This document shows positions 43,831-56,415 of a DNA stretch of 64,000 nucleotides, piece after piece. The DNA comes from Alligator mississippiensis (Eukaryota; Chordata; Crocodylia; Alligatoridae): NCBI RefSeq assembly GCF_030867095.1, contig NC_081827.1, positions 211,105,310 to 211,169,309 of the forward strand, given 5' to 3'. The number at the start of each line of letters is the position of its first letter. Positions within the stretch are counted from its first letter, which is position 1. A program made the position numbers and the translations under genes. The notes beneath the pieces were generated by a model. It was given only the letters and a program-made list of their open reading frames with translations. It was not told the origin of the DNA and searched no databases.

Positions 43831-44176
43831 CCAGTGGGCAGGACCTGGTGCAGCAGAGAGTGGAGCAGAAAGGCTCAGTGCTGTTGCTGGGAGCCCTGCT
43901 CCACCATGGCAAGGTGCCCCCTGCCCACCTGGCAGTAGCAGGAGTGGTGGCACGGAGTTGTGCACCCGCTGCTGCTAGGTGGGCAGGGGGCGCTTTGCCA
44001 TGGTGACACAAGGCTTCTGCCGGTAGCACCAAACCTCCTCGCCTGGCTCTGCCCTGCTGTGCTGGGTCCTACCTGATGGGCTGTGGAGGCCCCAGGGGGA
44101 GCGCAGAAGGTGGGGAGCCTTGAGCCTGCAGCTGCCGGCTCACAGCTGACCCCGCCATGTGCTCTGCTCAAGCCAT

Positions 44177-44405
44177 GCTGCCTGTGGGGGTCAGGAGTGA
44201 GGGGCACCAGCCAGGCCAGGGGGCTGTGGGTTGGGAGTGAGGGACACCTGCAGGGCTGTGGGTTGGGAGTAAGGGGCACTGGCAGGGCCGGGGGCTGAGA
44301 GTCAAGAATGAGGGGCACAGGTCGGGCTGGGGTGCTGTGGGTCCTAAGGGAGGGGCATTAGCAGGGCCGGGGGGCTGTGGGTCAGGAGTGAGGGGCAATA
44401 GCATG
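44177..44405. repeat. About 44-bp minisatellite
   Basis: About five copies built on gggtcaggagtgaggggca followed by (c/t)(a/c)gcagggccggggggctgt, with indels between units. Confidence 0.85.
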
Positions 44406-44752
44406 GGCAGGGCATCAGCATATCAGGGCTGCTCAGGACCACAAAGCAGTGGGGGGGAGGCAGCCACAGCTGGACTGGCATCCTGGTGAATGAAAGGGGC
44501 AGGGGATGCTCTGATTTTCCATGATAAAATATCCAAAATCAATGTAAAAATTTACAGGTATTTAGAATTTATTTTATTATAGTGATTGAGACACTAATAA
44601 GCTTCCAAATTGCTTTAAATTTGTAAATATATCAATAAAACTGTGTGTTCAGCAGATACCTATATATATAGTAGCATTTAATTTTAATCACAAAAAAAGG
44701 TGGATTTGGGGGGTTTTAATCAGAGAATTTGCATTTTTAAACAGGATCCCTG

Positions 44753-47700
44753 GACATGAGTGAGTACAACACTGGCTAGGATACAGCAACTCATGCAATA
44801 TCTTGCACTGTGGGTGTACATAGCTCACCTGTACTAACCTGGTTGCTCTCCAGATCATCCATGTTAACTCCACGGTGAAGACAGGCTTTTACAGATCATG
44901 TTTAAGGTCTCACTTGCATTTCTAAAGAGAGCTGTATGGCAACTGAGTGTGGGGATCATTATTTTGTAACTAGGGACCTCATCTACAAAGATATTTAGGC
45001 ACATAATTCCTATTCAGGCATCTAAACACCAGTTGATTTTAATAGAGCTCTAGCTCCCTTGCTCGAGCTGTGACTGCAGTCTAGATCATCCTTTTATGGA
45101 GGCAAGAACTTCTGGGGAGAGTCTGTGGGAATGAGAGACTGTATTGCACTTCCTCAGAAACAGCCTTCAAACATCCCATCTCCCAGCAGAGCAGGACAAA
45201 TCTATTGCTATGGATCAGCAGGCATGACATGATACAGCATGTTTGTGTGCAATATGACCAATCATTATATTATTACTTGTGTTCCTACTATGTATTATTT
45301 ATACTATAGCATAGTAGAGCTTAAAGGGCCCAATCAGGATGGCAGTTACAGGGATATAAAAAAAGCCTCTGTCCTGAAGAACCATAGGCTGTATATAGGG
45401 GTGCAGACAGAAGTACAGCTCCCCACTGTAACTGAGAACACTTTGCAGGAAGCAGTCTGAGTTATAACAATCTCCCAGACCAAACAAAAGTTCATTGCTG
45501 GTTCTAGGGGGGAGAGGAATCTAGCTGCTGGCTGGGAGCCTGCAGCCAGTTTCTCCTAGCAATGGCCCCTCCTCCCTGCCAGCTGTCCTGTTTTCAGAAT
45601 GAGAGGGGGAAAGGGAGCAGAGGGAGCTCATTCTAGGGGCTCCCCAGCCAGTGCTAGAGGGTAAATTGAAGCCCCCCCCCGGGCTGAAAAAAATGAACTT
45701 CCTCCACTCCCTTTCCCACCTCCCATTCTGAAATCAGCTTGGAGGCTAGCAGGCAGGCAGACACAAGATGCTATGTTTTGAAACATCTTCATCTGAACCC
45801 TTATGCAATGAGGGTTCAGATTTTCACCCAATTGGCCATTTCTAAGTGATCTGTAGCCATGCACTTGTGTTTGGTTATGGCTATAGACTGCTTTCTGTGG
45901 CCAGATCCGGCAAAAAATGTCATTTTTGTTTGTGCCCTAGATGTCTCATTTGATGCAGGTCTTTTTGTCCCAAGGCTTGACCTGGATCAAAACAAATACT
46001 GCATTTGTATATGATGCCCTTCCTAGCTGCTTTGCTGCTCTCTTCCAGCAAAAGCACACACCTTGGCCTGCTTGTCCCAGGAGAAAGTGCAACTTTACAG
46101 ATGCACATAGCCATGTCCTGGGAAAAAGCATCAGCAAATTTTATCCTGCATATGTGAAGGGACTTGAAGCAGCATAGTGGAACTGTACATCTGCAGGATC
46201 CTGGGACAAACGCGAAATCGTACAGTCTTGCAAATGACAAGATGTGACAGGATATAGAAGAAAAGGAAAGGGAAGAAAAGGAGGCAAAGGTCACAGCAGG
46301 GAAGGAAAAGCTTGAATTATTATACAGTACAGTACACAATACAGACAGTGGAGTTTGTTTATGAAATTAAAGAGGCCAGACATTATAGTGTTATACTAGT
46401 AATCCAGTCTTTCTGGTATATTGGTATTTGCTGTCTGTCACTTCGATTGAAAAATACTTTTAAACATGAGCCCACAATAGAACTGGCATTCAAAAACACA
46501 GTTCACCAAATGCAAACATTGAGCAAAGCCTGTACTAAAGGGGCCCCTTTTACTTAGACTCATTTTTTTTTTGCCAACTGTGTAGATCTGTATAAAAATG
46601 TTAGTTTGGGTGAAGGGCAGGTTTTCAGGCAAAGTTCTGGTAGATCAAGGTTAAATCAAGGATGGAGGAAGTCTTACCAATGTAATACTAGTAATTTCAG
46701 TTCAGAGCCTGTTGAATTTGTCATGTTCACTAAAAGCTGAACCTCAAGAACCCTAACAAACATTGCACAAAATAATTTTGATGCTGGTTATTGCAAGTAC
46801 AGGCTGGCCCTGAGAGTACAAGTTGGGGTGTGTTGAAAGTTCTATGCAAACTTGCATTCTTCCCTACAGCACTGCTGGTATTTAGTCACACCTATGGACT
46901 TGCTAGGCTGCTCAGTTTACAAAGTGAAGCAATTATCTATCAGCGCAAGGATGCACATATTGGGCCTCTTCATGGCTCTGCAAGCAGCACAGTGCTCATG
47001 GCCCTTATGCATACTTATCATCCCCCTCTCTGCCCCCCGCTCCCCTCCTTTGAGATACCACCAGATACCTAATAAACAGGTACAGAAATGAATGCAGAAC
47101 AATATTCCTGATGTGGGGACCTGCCTCTGCCTCTAGACCCAAAGGGAGAGAGGTGAAGTGTGGTAGGGGTATGAGGCAAAAGGAACGAGCTAACTAGAGC
47201 ACTCCTGCCCCCTTGTGCAGTGCAAAGAGAGGAAGCCTGGATAAAAGCTACTGAGAGCAATGGCTTCTAGAAGCCAGGTGAAGATTGAGCTTTCCTTTAG
47301 GTCTCCTTCCCTTAGGACAGCTGGAGTAGAGGGAAGAAATGGGAAGATCCTTTCACAGCTGGCTCCCCACCTTCTTACTGGCTGAGAGGCAGTTTATCAG
47401 CATATGGAGACAAGAGAAATCCTTGCTCATCGCATATTGATTACTGGGCTAAGCACTGGAAAGATAGAGGGGGAAGACAGGGTAAATGGCATCTTCTAAG
47501 CCATATGACATAGTTTCTTTCAACCCTGTAACTGAAGTAGCTTTGAGCAAGAACTGGCAGATCTCTGCACCATTGGTTCCTTGGACCCTGCCCATCTACC
47601 ATGTACATGGGTTCTGGAGCAGTCCCTGCCAAGCTGAGCTGTGCCAGGGATTTTTGTGTGTGGCTTTCCTCCCCTGTGCTATGGAAACAAGGTTGGCTAC

Positions 47701-48251
47701 ACAATCTGGGAACCCAGAGGAGGGAGCTTGATCTGTCCAGTGATGCATAGGTGCAAACTCCACTAATGTGCCTTGAGATACAATATGAGTTCCAGCTGGG
47801 AAAGGCTTACTAGGAAGACAAAAAAAGCAAATGTACGCGAGAAAGCAGCTCAGACAACCGAAAGAAGAGGAAGACTGGGCAAATGGAAGAAAACATCTTC
47901 AGGAGTATTAATAGCCTGTCTAGCCCTTGATTACCACTGAACTTCACCACTGGTGGTTTAGTTTAAAGGTAAACTGCAAATAAAATCTTACTATGAATGT
48001 GAAAGACCAAGAGAGAGTGAAAGCGAGCATGTATATACACATACTAGCATCTTTTCCTTCATCCATCACAAGAGCTCAGCTGTTTTTTGGGGTCCTTCAA
48101 TGCTGATAGTTAAGTGGAAAGTCTCCTTTAACACAGATGGGAGGCAGCTGTGATTCTGGAGCAGGAGAATCTCAGTTTTATCATTACTTGTGCTTTTAAG
48201 TTCCAAATGCGTACAGTATGCAGCATAGTTGTATTTCACTGGCTAAAAAAT
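44753..48251. other. Intronic DNA, nothing recognised
   Basis: AT-rich sequence with a purine-rich tract near 46257-46310 and a C-run at 45674. No additional exon of the host gene was identified. Confidence 0.45.
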
Positions 48252-48259
48252 ATCTTTAG

Positions 48260-48451
48260 CAGTGGTTTACAACCTGGGGTCTGGATAATTGACCCCTGGG
48301 GGGTGTCCATGATGTTGTCTAAGGGGGTCCATGAAAAATGACAATGATCAATCAAAAGTATGTGAATTCCCACACTTACAATTCAAAGGGGTCCACATCT
48401 CCATTCAAAATTTCTTAGGGGTCCACAAATGAAAAAAGGTTGAAAACCATG
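48260..48451. mobile_element. hAT-type MITE (family A, copy 2, inverted)
   Basis: Left end CAGTGGTTTACAACC, right end ggttgaaaaccatg. The flanks atctttag (48252-48259) and atttatag (48452-48459) match at 6 of 8 positions. The interior words gaccc..ggggtgtcc and aattcaaaggggtccaca match the copy at 3281-3463 in opposite orientation. Confidence 0.85.
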
Positions 48452-48727
48452 ATTTATAGAATCAAATTTCATCTACTGCAGCAGTAATCCCCTGTACACA
48501 GGCTGGGCTATTTATCACATTGCTACCTGGCATTTTAACTTTTTTTCTCTCCCATATTATATTGGCATGTAAAAGTTCTGCTAGGCTGCCCCTGGCCTTA
48601 TTCAGGACATTACAGCTACCCCAGATCCCTGGGATGGGCACATCTTGCTAAGATAGAGAGAATTTAATTTAGTTTTTGCTATTCATTTTGGTAGTAAAAA
48701 TAACATAGTTCAACCATACTGACTTAC

Positions 48728-48878
48728 TTGAGTTGGACCTGCTTCGTGGTTTGCCCTCCGAGTTTGGGAGAGAAGTCTGTATCACAAGCTGTATTGACTT
48801 CACTTCATCCTGTGCTTTTATTTTGCTCCACTGAATTGCTTGGATGTGTCGTGTGATTTTGGGGGTTCTAACATCACT
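48728..48878 (-). CDS. Internal coding exon of unidentified host gene
   Basis: On the minus strand, the acceptor ctgttgtttcttgaacag is followed by 151 coding bases and the donor gtaagtc. It begins in phase 0 (SDVRTPKITRHIQAIQW) and continues KAQDEVKSIQLVIQTSL to GKPRSRSNS plus one base, which joins the first two bases of the terminal exon to make Ser. Both splice sites are near consensus and the phases agree on both sides, which is the main evidence. The end is basic and Ser/Arg-rich, leading into the disordered tail. The minus-strand frame continues open upstream of the acceptor for about 20 codons, but that is intron on this reading. Function unknown. Confidence 0.82.
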
Positions 48879-48959
48879 CTGTTCAAGAAACAACAGAACA
48901 TGGTGACTGGGTGGGACTCTATCCAAATAACATGCCAAGTCAAGGAATTTCCAATACTA

Positions 48960-51889
48960 ATTTGAAACAAAGGAATATAAACCGGAGGGGCCACTTATCC
49001 AGAGTCTTAAAAACTGTCCACGCTAGCCTTTTCACACACCAGAGCCTAAAAGCACCTCAGGAAAACAAAACCAAAAGCACCTAGACTGTGCCACAGGTAA
49101 AAGGAAGGAAGTCAAGAGTACTGACATTGGCAAAAATGTTTTGAGGTTAATATATGCCCTGTCAATTTGTATAAGGGATTTGTTTACCAAAAGTATCCAG
49201 TGGGATCTCCCATAGTTTTAGAATTCAGAGGATTTGGAATAACAGCATTCTGACTGTGTCCAAAGTGTTATGATGCATTGCTCTTTCGGTTCCCATATTG
49301 CACAAGGGCAAGGATTTTACAACATATATATTTTACTAATGGCCAAATCAAGTTGTACATCAAGTAAATAGCCTCTTGCTGAAAGAGCTAAGCACTAGGC
49401 AGATATTTTTGCAGGGGTTCCCCTCATGGTAACTTTTCTACCATAGCAAGTTCTTTAATCCTACAGTCAGTCCCTGTGACTCCTGTGAGGAACTACAGGC
49501 TGAAAGGAACCTGGGGTTATTCTTCCTGCAAGAGAAAACCACTGTTCTTCACTTCTGAGGCAAGCAAACAAGGTCCAGAATTTTCCTATTCACTGCTTGA
49601 ATCCATACCTCAGGACAGAGCTGAATTTCAATTATTGGCCTCAGTGTGAAGCTGGTTTTTATAAAGCACTTTTGTAAGTAACCAAAACCTTTTTATATAA
49701 AGGCTAATTTCTGTCACATTAAACATTGCTAAATTGTCTCCAGATTGTATTTTATGTTTCTTTTCATTTCTCGTAGCATCTCTTCCTCCTCCTGTTATTT
49801 CTCAGCTCTGCTAATTAGCACTTCACCAGAAAAAAGGTAAGAAACATGGTTTCTTCAACTAACAACTACAAAACTGACCATTCCTTCAAGTAAAAGGAAT
49901 TTTCTTACTTTAGGAAGATTGTTGCCCCAGTCAGGAGTCTCAGCACACAAGCTCTGCAAACATTATTCACATTTTCATCAGAACTTGAGATTTTTTAATG
50001 AATTACAATGTTGGGCCTTGATGGCAGTACATGGTACAGTCAATGCATGCTACTGGTAGCTCTATGGAAAATATATTGAAAGTTTTAACTTGGATAAGTT
50101 ACCTCATATGTAACGATATATTCTATATTTTGTTTTTTTTCTATTCCCACAATCCATTTCTCCATTACAAATGGTGGCTGGAAAAAAACAACAATATGAT
50201 ATTAGAGTTTATTAATTTGTCTGTTTTATTCTTTATTATTCCTTGAAATACACTGCTAAAACTTTAAAAAAAAGTCTTTCCTTACAGATTTTTTTTCTTT
50301 GCCCATGTGACAAAGTAATATTTTCCTTATATTTTATGGGAATTAAATCAATAAAATTCAGAATTGTCTGCTCTCCTGTTTGCACAGCATATTCATTGTG
50401 GCAATTAGCAGTAATATGAGTATGCTGAAAATGGTATCCTTAGGTATTTGCTTTCAAAGAGGAGCAAAAAAGAACGTTGAGTTTATTAAAAATGTTTTTG
50501 GTGGCAAAGTTTTAACAACCAACAAGAACAAGAAAAAATACTTAAGATGCCTGAAGACATTCTCTTCCAGATGTGAAAGTATGTCAAATCTTAAGGTTAC
50601 TGTACCTGATCATCTTTTAATTTAATTTTACTAGTGATAACATTTTAACAAAAAAGTATGCAAAGATCAAAGCCCCGACAAATTAAATGCAAAAATGTGT
50701 CTTAAGACAGAAAGTGCAAAAGAAACAAATCATAACACTAAAAGTTCCAGAGCTCCAGGGCTAGGTGACAAGAACAACAAAATAAGTATGAATTGGAATG
50801 GGGAATTCTGTGTAGTAAGCCCTTCATAGTAACACCACATTTTGTTACATTATTTCCTTTTATTTTCCCCTCTGAGAGCCTGGATCAGGCAGTTGTTCCT
50901 TATATGAAATATCAGTGAAGGCAGAGTTTGGAAGGAATGTGTAGTTAAAGACATTCATGAGAGTTTTTCCATCAGGACACATTAGAGGGGCAGTCTGGGT
51001 TAGCCATCAGAAGGTTGTACATTTCTTCATTTATAAGTGTGTAGTGTTGCCCTGGCAAAGCAGTCATGGTAGGGCGCGTTAATTAAAACAATGATATTAG
51101 CAAGAGAAAGAACATCCTGCCTATTAACAAAATCCCATCTCCTGCCAAGATACAGTCCATACAGTACTCAGGGGCAGATTCTGGGAGCAGGTGAAACTGT
51201 CCAATGGCCTCAAGTTGAAAATGTTCAATAATTTATTGCCACCTTGCTGAATTCTAATGTGGAATGTATCTCACTATCAACTTCATTTTTTTGCCACTCT
51301 CCCCCATTTTCATAATAAAACTTTGTACAATCCTAATAGGTGTTGAGGAAGAACACTGAAATTAAAGGACGTTATTGATCCTTACTGTGACTTTTCTATG
51401 CATTATCTGCTGAATTCAGTACTGATGTCTTTTTAGAATCAAAGTTCCTTATTTTGCGCTGAACTCTGATGTTGGTAGTAACGTTGTTCTTTAAGCTTCT
51501 ATTACAAGAGCCAAAATCTCTAACCAAGTCAAAGTTTTGGAAAAATACAACTATCATATGAAACTTCATTAACTGCAACAATTTCATCGCCTGTATTTTT
51601 TCTTTCTTTAAAAAATATAAATACAGAAAAAATTAAATTGAGATAGAAAATATTTAAAAAAACATTTTCTTTTCACATCACATTACCATTAACATGATCC
51701 TTAGCTTAAAAGTGAATTGTAAAAAAAGCTGTTATGATACAAATCTGCTTTAAAATGTGCATTTTTTTAGAAAAGCTGTCAAGAGACTGAACTTCCACAA
51801 GCACAAAAGTCTACTGCTGTGGTATTTTAATGTCTTTGTTTGAGTTCTATGAACTGATGAAAGATGTAAGCCTGTAAATAGAACCCTAC
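48960..51889. other. Intronic DNA, nothing recognised
   Basis: Most of a 3.0-kb intron between the exons at 51890-52006 and 48728-48878. AT-rich, with no repeat ends identified. Confidence 0.55.
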
Positions 51890-52006
51890 CTTTGTCATCT
51901 TTAAACTCTCTGCATCAGGTAGGTTAGTGTTGAATGTCACATCTTTTATGTAGGTTATTGCAATTTCATCCCCATCCATCTCCATGTACATTTTCCATTT
52001 GCAGTC
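51890..52006 (-). CDS. Internal coding exon of unidentified host gene
   Basis: On the minus strand, an acceptor ending tgactag is followed by exactly 39 codons and a donor gtaggg. The translation starts DCKWKMYMEMDGDEIAITYI and ends NLPDAESLKMTK; it is phase 0 at both ends and so joins SDVRTPKI of the next exon in frame. The composition (acidic, with alternating hydrophobic residues) suggests a folded domain edge, in contrast with the disordered terminal exon. The polypyrimidine tract is weak (ttttatgactag). I did not find the preceding exon. The family is not recognised. Confidence 0.72.
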
Positions 52007-54818
52007 CTAGTCATAAAAGAGGATACATTTTAGAATGCAAAGGGGGAGAAACCCCCCAAATCAGCGAAGTCCTATATGTATTAAAACTATCAGAGGTTTG
52101 GAATATATTCTTACTACATTCCTTTTTAGGAGAAAAGTATCCAAAAGGAAAACCTTTGATTCTCTTAGCAGCACTCCTATTAGCTTTCATCCAAGAAACA
52201 GTTGTTATGTTGATACCATGTTCTGTTTTCTGAAATGGAATGATTTATTCTAAAGTACGAAGGAAGACAGTGTAAGTATACATTCTTTCACAGGTAAATA
52301 CTGTTTCAGAAGCAGGCTTGAGTGGTTTCCAAAAGCAAGTAGAGGCAGAATAACCGGGCAACAGTAAGAAGCTAAATTAACTGGGAATAAAGCTGATAGG
52401 GCCAGCAAGCCCCAAGGATTTCTTCCTAGTGAATCTAAGAATAAATGATCATAGGGTCTGAAAAATGCTGTTAAGACTACTACTCAAATAAAGAGGCCAC
52501 AGACACAGTATTATACCCCACATACCCAAAATACTGAGTACCCTCAATTCCTGTTATTTTCACCTGGAGTTGCTGAAGAGAAATTTCAGCATTTATTATC
52601 AAATACAGCTCTTATCTTGCAAAGTACTTCAGTGCATGCTTAAACAGTCCTTTGGGTTAAATTGAGGTCAATAGTAGGACCGAGTCTTTTGCCTCCTACA
52701 AAGCACAGACTACTCTGAGCCTGATCCAGCAGAACACTTATAGGCTTAGAGTTAAGCCCGTGATTTCATTATACCCACTGACCTCATCTAGGGGACTTTT
52801 AATTGACAGACAGAAGTTTATTTGAGTTTTTTTACTGATAAGTGGACACAGCAGAGAGAATGGGAATCAGGACACAAGGGACATCTGAGTGCCCAACAGC
52901 TTCTATTGTTCTCAGTGGGACTTGCTGAATACTGATCATGTATAAAAACTGGCTTCTTCATTTACAACTTTGAGATCTTTTTAAAACCCAGTCTCTTATC
53001 TGGCCTTGCAGCTCTGATGCTAAATTGCCACATGACCTGTGGCAGCGCTTAGAACCAGGAGTGTTGCACATGACTTTGGGAGGATCTAATCTATTGTTTG
53101 CCAAGTACTTTCAGATCCTTGGCTGGAAGATGCTCTTTCATTAGTGTTATTACTGGCTTGAAATAATTCTCATGTCCATCGTGTTCAAGGCATGCAGAAA
53201 TGTGAATGGAGACAGAAGGGCATGTAGAGTAAATTCTTGCACAAGCATTTATGTGCACAAACAGATGGATAGGTGCATAAAAAGCATCTATTTGTGCATG
53301 CAGGTATCTGCTTCTGAGTGCACATACATTACTCGTATGCAGAGTAGGTGCTGAGCCCTCAAAAGTCTCAAAACTTTCACTCGCACACTGAATGAGAAAT
53401 TGTAACTTAAAAGAAATCCAGACTTTAATAGTTTTGGAACCTCAGCACAGTAGCAGCAAAAGCTGCTTATGCAAGCATATGGCCCTAAATGTCCATCTGT
53501 TTCTGTATTTTACAAACATGGCTGACGTGAGTGTTAATTTAAGCAACACTACAATGACTAGCAGAGCAGGGGGAAATATATATATTTTATGGTTGTGATA
53601 TTGGACTTAGACATAGGAGTTTGAATTCAATTGCCATCTCTGCAACAAGCTTCATATATATGCCCTAGGTAAGTAATTCAGGGATAGAACCAAAAAAATG
53701 TTATTAGGCACCTAACCTCCCATTGATTTAGGCATTTACATAGGTGATGGGCACTTAAATATCCTTTTGGATACTTCTGTGCCTCACTTACCTAAAAGCA
53801 GGTAACATAAAATGTTGTGGTTTTGGATCACAAGCATCCTGTCTTTCTGCTTTGTCTCTTTAGATTGCTACTGTGTAAGAACATAGGACTGGAACGACCA
53901 CCTGAGTCAGTCCCCAACAATTGGAAACAATATGAATTAACAGTGCTTAGCATAACATGGCCCTGAACTCAGATGTTATTGCAATCCACATACGCAATAG
54001 CAGAATAAGTCATTTATTTAATATAATTTTTACTCCCTGCATTATTGTTCTTATTCCATGCATTTCAGACTGTACCTATAAAATCCTCCATGGTTTTATG
54101 GTGAGTAGACTTTTCACAGAACTTCATAAATACAAGAAATGCTCCCTACCCTGCCACTCTGAGATGCCAGGGATCAGGTAGCATGGTTTCCCAGTTGTAG
54201 CATTCATGCTGCTGTCATTTATTTATGTCCAATGACATTTAATTAGAAAGTAAAATAATACATTCACATAATATCAACTTAATATTGTCAATCTTTTAGC
54301 AAGAAGAGTTCTTTGCAAAAACACTTTAAATAACTTTATTTTCTACTTTGCACTAAAGAATCTTCTTTCAGAATACCTCTGCTTTGGAAATCAGTATTTC
54401 GTGCTGGATCAGTAAAGCCAGACCAAATCAGACAAACCAAGATGTTTTAAGAAATTATGTGAATTATTATGGAGGGTGTCCTGTCTCTTGGTTCCAAAGA
54501 AAAATCTATCATCATTTTGTAAGAATATAAATCTGTCAACTCCCAGTATCTTCAGCACTATACTAGATCAGGCCCACTGGAACAAGCTCTTTGATTTGGT
54601 CTGGAAAGAACCATTTTGCCACATGTGGACTGTGTGCTACAGGCCAGAGATGCTAAAAGAGTGCGTTAAGGCACTAAATCTCCCCTCTAAGGGCTCTGGA
54701 CAATAACCATCTTATTCTATTCAAGAATTATTCCTATTTCATCTTTTAAAATACTTCTAAAATAGGTTGGCTTTGTGAACAATATACTTGCAGGATATAG
54801 TGAGATGATTTAGCTGGA
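52007..54818. other. Probable intronic or upstream DNA, nothing recognised
   Basis: AT-rich. A faint CR1-like word (agaacataggactggaacga) at about 53878-53925 may be an old CR1 3' end on the minus strand. No exon could be joined in phase. Confidence 0.4.
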
Positions 54819-54939
54819 CAGTGCAGCAATAGTCCTGTACACATCATTATGAGACATTGTTTTGCTGAAGAGATTAAAACATTCTTAGTTCCAGACCCTG
54901 CAACCTATACACGCTACAAGAGGTTATTAATGGAATTTT
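54819..54939 (+). repeat. Inverted duplication A, left arm
   Basis: The 121-bp segment reappears in reverse complement at 56297-56415. The two copies are identical apart from a 2-base (ac) indel in gtacacatcattatg versus gtacatcattatg. Sequence outside the arms is unrelated on both sides. No transposon termini are evident. Confidence 0.95.
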
Positions 54940-54978
54940 ATTTAATTTTATTTATTTATTTTATTTTATTTTATTTAA
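54933..54978. repeat. (TTTTA)/(TTTA)n simple repeat
   Basis: Imperfect run of TTTTA and TTTA units, directly abutting the right edge of duplication arm A. A second short TTTA run is at 55855-55872. Confidence 0.9.
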
Positions 54979-56052
54979 AAGAATGCTAACCATTTTGTTT
55001 AGACAGATGGTAATAACACCTGCTTTTGATATTTAAAGAAGTTAGACAACACCACTGCTATACTTTTCCTTATTAACAAATTGGTTTTGATGCAGCAAAG
55101 AATATAAAGATGTACTTAATCCAACTCTGTTCAACCAAATGCTTAGGTACAGGTTTACTTTATTCAGTGGAGCTATAGCATGTGCAAAAGTTCTTTAGTG
55201 AATTGGAGGCATAGGATTTCTTAGATAAACATGACATTCACTGTCAGGATAAAATGGAAAATTCACTTATGTTGTAAAAATATTTTTATTAAAAATATTC
55301 AGCTTAAATATATTTATGCAATGTCCTCCATAAAGGAGTTTTTAAAAAATACACATAACCAAAACATTTTCCTTCCGGTTTTGATTGCAATAAATAAAGC
55401 AAATTTAAGTTTTGGATTATGCAGAAACAGCCAGTTGCTTATATATGAGGATTAAATACTACAACTTTGAGTGCAAATACGCTCTGAACTGCGTTCAGAA
55501 CAAGCCAGTAAATCAGCAATTCCTGAAAATGGTTGTAGGACTAGAAGAGAATAGCACATAATAAGAGTATTCCAACCCAGAGTTACTAAGATCCAGGGTA
55601 CTAAATGAGAATATTTAAAAAATTAGAGCTTCTGTTTATTTTGGTCATTATATCCCCAGAAAACCTACAAATCTTAATATCAGTAACAAACAGTGAAAAG
55701 AAAAGGAAATAAAAGGAGACCATCAGCACTAAGCTTTAAGCAACAAAACACACCTCACAAAATAACAAGTTAAAACACACTCTAGGGAGTGATCTCATTC
55801 TTCAAGGAGGCCTAAGTTTAGGCTTCGCTTTTAAATAAATGGTTGCAATAAACTTATTTATTTATTTATTTTTTAAGATTCAAGGAAAAATGGAACTAGC
55901 ATCCTAGCAGGCAACTGGATATTGAAAAACGTCAGATGTAATGCAAGATGAAACAAATAGGGAAAAAATGTTGGTCATGCTGGTATTAAAAGTAGTAGCA
56001 TGTTGATGATCTAGGCCCCCAATAGCTCCTTTACATTCTTAGCTATTATCTA
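54979..56052. other. Unique-looking AT-rich spacer between duplication arms
   Basis: No gene or repeat ends supported. Confidence 0.45.
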
Positions 56053-56173
56053 TCTCAGCTGCTGAAACCTGCTGTTTTAAAGTCATGAGAGCTGAACATC
56101 TAGTAATAGCAGTTGGGTTATTTATCATTATGTATAACCCTGCTACACTATATTTTATTATGCTGGATTTAAA
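56053..56173 (-). repeat. Inverted duplication B, left arm
   Basis: The reverse complement of this segment lies at 57380-57507, at roughly 85-90 percent identity with a few small indels. Shared words include tctcagctgctgaaacctgc, gagctgaacatctagt and gggttatttatcattatgta. Confidence 0.9.
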
Positions 56174-56296
56174 GGAAGATAACACAATTATGGTTAATTT
56201 GCTTCTCTTCTTTATATATATAGTGTCATGACCCACCACTGCTTTGTCCCATGAGATATTTTTAACCAAAAAGAAATCCACAAGAAACTCTCCCTA

Positions 56297-56415
56297 AAAA
56301 TTCCATTAATAACCTCTTGTAGCGTGTATAGGTTGCAGGGTCTGGAACTAAGAATGTTTTAATCTCTTCAGCAAAACAATGTCTCATAATGATGTACAGG
56401 ACTATTGCTGCACTG
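56297..56415 (-). repeat. Inverted duplication A, right arm
   Basis: Reverse complement of 54819-54939, with the 2-base indel the only difference. It lies 124 bp beyond arm B, so the central segment 56053-56415 contains inverted copies of both outer arms. Confidence 0.95.

Larger units (their letters stand above)
43012..44752. mobile_element. Probable DNA transposon (gggctgtcaaacaatttg end) with minisatellites
   Basis: The left end gggctgtcaaacaatttg and the following aatct..gatca..ttaatc words are typical of an old vertebrate DNA-transposon family. Near the right side, ttttaatcacaaaaaaagg and the AT-rich segment before it recall the other end. The right terminus is eroded, so the boundary is approximate. 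The centre is GC-rich and contains two minisatellites. Confidence 0.5.
37063..48727 (-). other. Large intron (11.7 kb) of the host gene
   Basis: Bounded by the donor gtaagt at 48727 and the acceptor at 37063-37064, read on the minus strand. It contains the TA-flanked element 37235-37940, the CR1-in-MITE 38590-39445, hAT MITEs, an L2 remnant and two minisatellites. An additional small exon cannot be excluded, but the phases of the flanking exons join without one. Confidence 0.7.

Noticed and set aside
43598..44405. Regular repeats considered as a CRISPR-like array
   Set aside because: Units are directly adjacent with no unique spacers and are imperfect; these are minisatellites in vertebrate DNA.
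45920..46339. Minus-strand 139-codon frame
   Set aside because: The composition follows a purine-rich tract and there are no flanking splice sites or domain signals; it sits in the large intron without needing to be an exon.
51396..51590. Minus-strand frame ahead of a possible acceptor (tacag), considered as a fourth exon
   Set aside because: The would-be acceptor is purine-rich and the frame ends in a stop after 63 codons, whereas the exons on either side join in phase without it.
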